NCBI GenBank assembly: GCA_035552775.1
Contig: DASZKW010000043.1
Location: 1-64,000 of the forward strand
From: DASZKW01 sp035552775
GTDB taxonomy: Bacteria; Actinomycetota; Acidimicrobiia; Acidimicrobiales; Palsa-688
Length of the DNA stretch: 64,000 nt
Direction: 5' to 3'
Below are positions 59,167 through 64,000 of this stretch, one piece after another. Each line of letters starts with the position of its first letter. The stretch's first letter is position 1. The translations under genes and the position numbers were made by a program. Below the pieces are notes generated by a model. That model was not told the origin of the DNA. It saw only the letters and a list, made by a program, of their open reading frames with translations, and did no database searches.

Positions 59167-59904
59167 TCAGTTGCCTTCCTTGCGCGCCCGCACGATGAGC
59201 GTCCGCGGCACCATGGTGAAGGTGTCGCGCCAGAACTGGCTCCGGGGACCGGACGGCACAGGCTCAGGCTCGAGCACCAGGTCCACCTTGTAGCTGGCCC
59301 GGACCAGACCCATGTACAGGTCGGCAAAGGTGTGGCGGTAGTCGGTAAAAGCGATGCCCGCCCACGTGTAGTCGATGGGTCGCCTGTCGAAGTACGACCG
59401 GCGTACGAGCAGGGGGGGAACGGCGTCGTCGTCGATCATGTCGTAGGCGGGGTGAGGGAGGCTGAACACGAGCGGCGCCCCCACCTTGAGTACCCGGTGG
59501 ACCTGGCGGAATACCCGGTTGAGGTCCTCGACGTAGCCGAAGGCGTAAGCCGAAAATGCCAGGTCGATCGTGTCGGCCCGGAGGAAGGCGAGGTCGGCGA
59601 GGTCGCCTTGGCGGAGCTCGACGCGCACCTCCTCCCGCTCGCAGAGGCGGCGGGCGAAGGCCAGCTGCTCGATCGAGAAATCGACCCCTATGGCCGTCGC
59701 GCCCGCCCTGGCGAACGAGATCGAGCACTGGGCGCCTCCGCATCCCAGCTCGAGGACCCGCTTGCCCTTCAGGTCACCGAGCAGGCGCAGCTCCGCTTCG
59801 GTGGCGATGTCGGGGCCGTAGTGGGCGGTGCTGGTGGGCAGCTGCGCTCCCGCCTGGTAAATCGTTGCGTAGCGGTCCCACGCCGCGGCGTTGTCGGTCG
59901 GCAT
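59167..59904 (-). CDS. SAM-dependent methyltransferase
   Basis: A 245-residue class I methyltransferase of unknown substrate. Motif I is VLELGCGGAQCSISFARAG near residue 50; strand 2 ends in IGVDFSIEQLAFARR; post-I is DTIDLAFSAYAFGYVEDLNRVF. The C-terminal part (SYFDRRPIDYTWAGIAFTDYRHTF) resembles small-molecule or quinone methyltransferases. It is the third gene after padR and ino1 on the same strand, seven bases downstream of ino1, so it may act on an inositol or lipid product, by position only. Confidence 0.87.
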   Translation of the reverse strand: MPTDNAAAWDRYATIYQAGAQLPTSTAHYGPDIATEAELRLLGDLKGKRVLELGCGGAQCSISFARAGATAIGVDFSIEQLAFARRLCEREEVRVELRQGDLADLAFLRADTIDLAFSAYAFGYVEDLNRVFRQVHRVLKVGAPLVFSLPHPAYDMIDDDAVPPLLVRRSYFDRRPIDYTWAGIAFTDYRHTFADLYMGLVRASYKVDLVLEPEPVPSGPRSQFWRDTFTMVPRTLIVRARKEGN

Positions 59905-59911
59905 CTCGCGC

Positions 59912-60988
59912 CTACGAACCGGCGGCGGCGAACTCCTCCACCATGCGGTGGGCCTCGTCGTCGTGGTACTGCACCGGAGGCGACTTCATGAAGTAGGCCG
60001 ACGGTCCGAGCAGCGGGCCGCCGATGCCCCGGTCGGTGGCCAGCTTGGCGCAGCGCACGGCGTCGATGATGACTCCGGCGGAGTTGGGTGAGTCCCACAC
60101 CTCGAGCTTGAGCTCGATGTTCAGGGGCACGTCTCCGAAGTTGCGGCCTTCGAGGCGAATGTAGGCCCACTTGCGGTCGTCCAGCCAGGCCACGTGATCC
60201 GAGGGACCGATGTGGACGTCGTCGGCCGCGATGCCGTTGTCGATCTGGCTGGTCACCGACTGGGTCTTGGAGATCTTCTTCGATTCGAGGCGCTCGCGCT
60301 CGAGCATGTTCTTGAAGTCCATGTTGCCACCGACGTTGAGCTGATAGGTCCGGTCGAGCACCAGACCCCTGTCCTCGAACAGGCGGGCCAGGATGCGGTG
60401 CACGATCGTCGCCCCGACCTGGCTCTTGATGTCGTCGCCGACGATGGGAACGCCGGCGTCGGTGAACTTCTGGGCCCATTCTGGGTCACTGGCGATGAAC
60501 ACGGGAATGGCGTTGACGAAAGCCACCTTGGCGTCAAGGCACGCTTGGGCGTAGTGCTTCTGGGCCACTTCGGAGCCGACAGGCAGGTACGACACGAGGA
60601 CATCGGCGCGCGCGTCACGAAGCGCCTGGGCCACGTCGACGGGCCCGGCGGGGGATTCCTCGATGGTCTCGCGGTAGTACTTCCCGAGGCCGTCGAGCGT
60701 CGGGCCCCGTTGAACGCTCACGCCCAACTCGGTGACGGTGGCGAACCGGACGGTGTTGTTCTGCCCCGCAAAGATCGCCTTGCCGAGATCGAGCCCGACC
60801 TTGGCCGCATCGACGTCGAAGGAGGCGACGAACTCGACGTCGCCCACGTGGTACCCGCCGAGGCTCACGTGCATCAGGCCCGGCACGGTGTCACCGGGGT
60901 CTGCGTGGCGGTAGTACTCCACCCCCTGGATCAAGGAGCTGGCGCAGTTTCCTACCCCGGCGATAGCCACGCGGATGGTGTTGCTCAT
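59912..60988 (-). CDS. ino1: Inositol-3-phosphate synthase
   Basis: Converts glucose-6-phosphate to myo-inositol-3-phosphate, needed for phosphatidylinositol and mycothiol-type compounds. The 358-residue actinobacterial form has the NAD-binding start IRVAIAGVGNCASSLIQGVEYY, then PGLMHVSLGGYHVGDVEFVASFDVD, VSYLPVGSEVAQKHYA, GDDIKSQVGATIVHRILA and LNVGGNMDFKNM. ATG at 60988 overlaps the padR stop (ATGA) and has GGAGG upstream. Coupling to padR suggests control by that repressor. Confidence 0.96.
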   Translation of the reverse strand: MSNTIRVAIAGVGNCASSLIQGVEYYRHADPGDTVPGLMHVSLGGYHVGDVEFVASFDVDAAKVGLDLGKAIFAGQNNTVRFATVTELGVSVQRGPTLDGLGKYYRETIEESPAGPVDVAQALRDARADVLVSYLPVGSEVAQKHYAQACLDAKVAFVNAIPVFIASDPEWAQKFTDAGVPIVGDDIKSQVGATIVHRILARLFEDRGLVLDRTYQLNVGGNMDFKNMLERERLESKKISKTQSVTSQIDNGIAADDVHIGPSDHVAWLDDRKWAYIRLEGRNFGDVPLNIELKLEVWDSPNSAGVIIDAVRCAKLATDRGIGGPLLGPSAYFMKSPPVQYHDDEAHRMVEEFAAAGS

Positions 60989-61677
60989 AGCTGTTGGACC
61001 TCCATCGATGACGCGGAGCCAACGGCCCCGTCGGGCGGATCTGATACAGGCGAATCGGGCAGACGCCGCTCGGACCCGATCAGGCGTTCGACCCAGGAGA
61101 TGTCCCGTTCTGTCGTCTCCCGGTCGTGTTCGATCAAGCTGCGGGCGTAGGTGTCGAGACGGTCCCGCCCCGCCCGAATGCGAGCACCGAGCCGTGTCCT
61201 GCGCTCGACGAGCTCTACCCGCCGGCGCTCGAGCAACCCGAGTCGCCCAGCGGTGGGAAGGTGGCGGGCAAAGGTAAGCCGCAGGCCGAAAAGTCTGTCG
61301 TCGTCGGCCGTGCGGTTGTCGAGCGTCAGCAACTCCTCGAAGCGTGCCTCGCCCTCGGGGGTGATGCCGTAGACCTTCTTGCCCCGACTGCCGCGAGCCA
61401 CCCCTGAGCGGGCCCGGAAGGCGGCGAACTCCCCGCCGAGCGAGCCGGTGTGGGGGATGGCGGCGGGCGGCCCGAGAGCTTCGACCGCCTTGAGCGCACC
61501 ACGGGCCTCGAGACGGGCGAGGGCCGGGTAAAGCGAGCCGAACGAGACCCCCTTGGACAAGCTCAAGAGGTCGGTCAGGCGCTTCTTGAGCTCGTAGCCG
61601 TGGAATTCGTGGTCCTTGAGCAGGCCCAGGATGGCCAACTCCAACACGTTGGCCCGGTGATGCCCGTCGTCGCGCAT
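60985..61677 (-). CDS. PadR-family transcriptional regulator
   Basis: Winged-helix repressor, first gene of the padR-ino1-methyltransferase operon. The 230-residue protein has the PadR HTH (residues 9-80: LELAILGLLKDHEFHGYELKKRL, GVSFGSLYPALARLEARGAL) with KVYGITPEGEARFEELL in the wing. A helical dimerisation domain at residues 125-200 (RRVELVERRTRLGARIRAGRDRLDTYARSLIEHDRE) completes it. A pair of AT-rich palindromes lies 33 to 57 bases upstream of its start, so self-regulation is likely. The same pair sits beside ino1 in mycobacteria (Rv0047c). Confidence 0.93.
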   Translation of the reverse strand: MRDDGHHRANVLELAILGLLKDHEFHGYELKKRLTDLLSLSKGVSFGSLYPALARLEARGALKAVEALGPPAAIPHTGSLGGEFAAFRARSGVARGSRGKKVYGITPEGEARFEELLTLDNRTADDDRLFGLRLTFARHLPTAGRLGLLERRRVELVERRTRLGARIRAGRDRLDTYARSLIEHDRETTERDISWVERLIGSERRLPDSPVSDPPDGAVGSASSMEVQQL

Positions 61678-61709
61678 TGCGCAACACTATAACGCGTTTC
61701 GTGAGACGT

Positions 61710-61734
61710 GCGATATATCGCTTAGATATATCGA
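61710..61734. promoter_or_regulatory. PadR operator: paired GATATATC palindromes
   Basis: GCGATATATCGC (61710-61721, perfect palindrome) is followed by TAGATATATCGA (61723-61734, one mismatch). Centres are 13 bases apart, just over one helical turn. This is the only AT-rich patch in a very GC-rich region and lies just upstream of padR, a strong candidate operator. The following 61741-61910 is low-complexity GC repeats. Confidence 0.8.
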
Positions 61735-61740
61735 CCTGTA

Positions 61741-61910
61741 AACGGGTCATCGCCGGCGGGCCAGCCGGCGGCGCCGGGCCGCAGGGCGCCGCGGGCCGCG
61801 GGCCGCGGGCCGCGGGGGCAGCGGGGGCAGCGGGCAGCGGGGGCGGCGGGGGCAGCGGGGGCAGCCGGCCCCGGGGGCGGCGGGCGGCGGGGGCGGCGGC
61901 GTGTAGGGGT
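61741..61910. repeat. Low-complexity GC repeats
   Basis: Runs of GGGGGCAGCGG, GGCGGCGGGGGC and GGGCCGCGGGCC fill the gap between the PadR operator and the DUF5318 gene. No gene or stable site is seen. Confidence 0.85.
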
Positions 61911-61924
61911 AGGCTTCGGCGGTG

Positions 61925-62335
61925 ATGAGCTTCCGTCCGGAGTCGATGAGGGGCGCCCCCTCGGGTGGGCGGGTGGGCGGTCACATCGACTACCGGCTGG
62001 CACGCAACGCGGTGATCAGCGAGTACCGCAAGGGGCGCCTGTCGCGCCTGGACGTGTGCGACGCCCACCCTGAACTGCTGAGGGCGGCTACCAACGTGGG
62101 GGAGCCGTCACGGGAGCAATGCCCCATATGCGAGGCGGACAACGTGCGCCTGGTGTCCTACGTGTTCGGGAGCCGCCTGCCGCCGAGCGGGCGGTGCGTC
62201 ACCTCCAAGCGCGAGATGGCCAAGCTGTCGCGCTCGGCGCGGGACCTGGCCTGTTACGTCGTCGAGGTTTGCCCGAGCTGCTCGTGGAACCACCTGGCAC
62301 AGACGTTCGCCATAGGGTCCGCCCGCCAGGCGTGA
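61925..62335 (+). CDS. DUF5318 family protein
   Basis: Function unknown; conserved next to ponA in actinobacteria (Rv0049 position). The 136-residue protein begins at ATG 61925 (GTG 61922 is also possible). Residues 20-55 are a helical region (IDYRLARNAVISEYRKGRL, DVCDAHPELLRAA). CPICEADNVRLVSYVFG and a distal VCPSCSWNHLAQTF provide two CxxC pairs, so it probably binds zinc. It is divergent from padR and precedes ponA. Confidence 0.88.
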   Translation: MSFRPESMRGAPSGGRVGGHIDYRLARNAVISEYRKGRLSRLDVCDAHPELLRAATNVGEPSREQCPICEADNVRLVSYVFGSRLPPSGRCVTSKREMAKLSRSARDLACYVVEVCPSCSWNHLAQTFAIGSARQA

Positions 62336-62347
62336 AGGGCGACATGA

Positions 62348-62435
62348 CGGGTTCGGCGGCACGGGCGGGTTCGGCGGCACGGGCGGGTTCGGCGGCACGG
62401 GCGGCTGCGGCGGCACGGGCGGGTGCCGCGGCACG
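62348..62435. repeat. 18-base tandem repeats between DUF5318 and ponA
   Basis: About five imperfect copies of GGGCGGGTTCGGCGGCAC occupy the 161-base gap. The stretch from 62436 to 62496 has a GC-rich part ending in CCTTTTTCCCCCC but no clear stem. Confidence 0.85.
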
Positions 62436-62496
62436 GACCGCCTTTTTCCCCCCGGTGTTCGCCTACCCAGTCTGCCGGTAGGTCCGGCGCATTCCG

Positions 62497-64000
62497 ATGG
62501 TCACCGACGTCCGATCGCCGCGCCGCCCGGCGGACCGACGTCCCGCCACCAGCAAGGCGCCGGCCGGCAGACGGCCGACCGCCAAGCCGCCGGCGCGCAA
62601 ACAGCGCGGTCGCCGGTGGTGGCGCTTCCGCCGCCCCCTCTTCGTGGTCGGCTTCGTCGCCTTCGCAGTGGTGGCCGGCGGTATCTACTACGTCGCCCAG
62701 ACGCCCCTACCGAAACCGCCGGCGCTGGCCCAGACCAGCTTCGTGTACGACTCCGCCGGCAACGTCCTGGCGTCGTTCGACGCCGGCCAGAACCGCGTCA
62801 ACGTGTCCCTACGCCAGGTGCCCCAGGTCCTGATCGACGCGGTGGTGTCCACCGAGGACCGCCACTTCTTCACCGAGGGTGCCCTCAACCCCCTGAGCAC
62901 CGTGAGGGCCTTGTGGTCGGACCTGAGCGGCGGCACTCTCCAGGGCGGCTCGACCATCACCCAGCAGTACGTGAAGGTGACCTACACCGCCTCCCAGCGC
63001 ACCATCGCCCGCAAGATCAAAGAGGCGGTCATCGCCGAGAAGGTCGACCGCAAGTACACCAAGACCCAGATCCTGCAGGACTACCTCAACACCATCTACT
63101 TCGGTCGCGGAGCCTACGGCGTGCAAGCCGCGTCCAAGGCCTACTTCGGCGAGGACGTGGGGCGGCTCGACCTATCCCGGGCGTCGTTGCTTGCCGGTCT
63201 CATCCACGACCCCGAGGGCGACGACCCGACTCACGACCTGCCCGCAGCGCGGGAACGCCAGGCGGTGGTGCTCGCCGGCATGCTGCGCGACCACAAGGTC
63301 AGCGCCGCCCAGGTACGCGCCGTGGAAGCCACCCCGATGTCGAGTTACGTCGTGAGCCCGACGGTAGGCACCGGCATCACCATGAACGCGGCCAACGGGG
63401 ACCAGTACTTCATCGACGACGTGCGCCAACAACTCGTCGCCCGCTTCGGACCGGCCGTGGTCTACGGCGGCGGCCTGCGGGTGACCACCACCCTCGACCC
63501 GACCCTGCAGGCGGACGCCTACAACGCCGTTTACCGAACGGCCGGGAGCTTGAACCCGGCAAAGGGCGACCCGGCGGGCGCCCTCGTGTCGGTGGACGAC
63601 CAGGGCAACGTCAGAGCCATGGTCGGCGGCCAGGACTACGCCAGCTCGCAGGTCAACCTGGCGCTCGGCAAGGCCGGCGGGGGAAGCGGGCGGCAGGCGG
63701 GGTCCACGTTCAAGGCGTTCCTCCTGGCCCAGTTGGTGAAAGAGGGGTACTCGGTGGAGTCCCAGGTCCCCGCCCCCCCCGAGGTGGTGGTGGCCCACGG
63801 CAATTCGAACGGCGGCCCCTGGGTCGTCAAGAACTTCGAGAGCGAGAGCCCGGGCAAGGCGGTGTCGGTAGTCGATGCAACGGCCCAGTCCATCAACACC
63901 GTCTTCGCCCAGTTGGTAGAGAAGATCGGCCCCTCCGCCCTCGAACAGATCGCCATCCAGATGGGGATCAGCCCCTCCGAGGTCGGCGACTACCCGTCCC
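62497..64000 (+). CDS. ponA: Class A penicillin-binding protein PonA (3' end outside window)
   Basis: Bifunctional glycosyltransferase and transpeptidase. From ATG at 62497 about 501 residues are visible. A basic, Pro-rich cytoplasmic start of about 45 residues is followed by one anchor helix (FVVGFVAFAVVAGGIYYVA). The glycosyltransferase domain has the catalytic Glu in VVSTEDRHFFTEGAL, GGSTITQQYVK, KIKEAVIAEKVDRKYTK and YLNTIYFGRGAYG. The transpeptidase domain has its nucleophile in GRQAGSTFKAFLL. SXN and KTG motifs fall near or past the edge. Synteny ino1-padR-DUF5318-ponA equals M. tuberculosis Rv0046c-Rv0050. Confidence 0.96.
   Translation, partial: MVTDVRSPRRPADRRPATSKAPAGRRPTAKPPARKQRGRRWWRFRRPLFVVGFVAFAVVAGGIYYVAQTPLPKPPALAQTSFVYDSAGNVLASFDAGQNRVNVSLRQVPQVLIDAVVSTEDRHFFTEGALNPLSTVRALWSDLSGGTLQGGSTITQQYVKVTYTASQRTIARKIKEAVIAEKVDRKYTKTQILQDYLNTIYFGRGAYGVQAASKAYFGEDVGRLDLSRASLLAGLIHDPEGDDPTHDLPAARERQAVVLAGMLRDHKVSAAQVRAVEATPMSSYVVSPTVGTGITMNAANGDQYFIDDVRQQLVARFGPAVVYGGGLRVTTTLDPTLQADAYNAVYRTAGSLNPAKGDPAGALVSVDDQGNVRAMVGGQDYASSQVNLALGKAGGGSGRQAGSTFKAFLLAQLVKEGYSVESQVPAPPEVVVAHGNSNGGPWVVKNFESESPGKAVSVVDATAQSINTVFAQLVEKIGPSALEQIAIQMGISPSEVGDYPS

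Noticed and set aside
61741..62435. CRISPR-like arrays in the repeat-rich DNA around DUF5318
   Set aside because: Units are 11-18 bases, adjacent and without spacers; these are simple tandem repeats.

Overview
The window is a high-GC chromosomal segment with many GTG starts and frequent 4-base stop/start overlaps. The gene order points to Actinomycetota. Three blocks match conserved neighbourhoods known from Mycobacterium: fhaA-fhaB-pstP-rodA-pbpA-pknB-pabA-crgA; rpmH-rnpA-yidD-yidC-jag-rsmG-parA-parB-cwlM-trxA-trxB through murJ, a DUF6049-type protein and cca; and ino1-padR-DUF5318-ponA. Composition and the 'YWLVASDGGVFTFG' surface repeat suggest a member of class Acidimicrobiia, but this is inference. 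No phage, IS element, CRISPR array or rRNA was seen; one tRNA-Leu(CAG) is present.

Layout. 1-2349: the start region of a HAD hydrolase and, divergently, pgi. 2315-9000 (minus): a five-gene operon behind a cobalamin-type riboswitch. It encodes a secreted alpha/alpha-barrel protein, a membrane-anchored DUF4430-like protein and an ECF transporter (T component, fused double ATPase, S component). The arrangement suggests a bacterial surface corrinoid-capture and uptake system. 9022-14346: a molybdenum module with XdhC, a methyltransferase, an HTH-TOBE protein, a ModB-ModC fusion and ModA. 14503-17113: a GAF-ANTAR regulator and an NfeD-like/flotillin pair. 17168-17251: tRNA-Leu. 17322-25688: the Ser/Thr-kinase and cell-elongation cluster. 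25930-31947: a peptide/nickel-type ABC transporter with an FmdE-domain protein. 32016-36037 (minus): thiolase, 1-Cys peroxiredoxin, MscS channel and VIT-type transporter.

36327-42943: ribosome, RNase P, membrane-insertion and chromosome-partition genes with a parS site; dnaA is not beside rpmH here. 43039-55246 (mostly minus): CwlM-like pseudo-amidase, thioredoxin system, two small membrane proteins, a second receptor kinase with a discoidin-like ectodomain, DegV, MurJ, a DUF6049-type protein and an acetyltransferase. 55454-59154: histone-deacetylase-like enzyme, PilT ATPase and CCA-adding enzyme. 59167-64000: methyltransferase, ino1, PadR regulator with a palindromic operator, DUF5318 protein and the first part of PonA.

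Many genes act together in envelope growth. PknB, PstP and the FHA proteins are known in mycobacteria to control MurJ and CwlM, and RodA, PbpA, PonA and CrgA build or regulate the wall. Points worth a second look are the riboswitch-controlled ECF locus, the rpmH/rnpA start problem (Thermus-like nesting or a CTG start), a family of palindromic elements of about 92-96 bases, and coding minisatellites.
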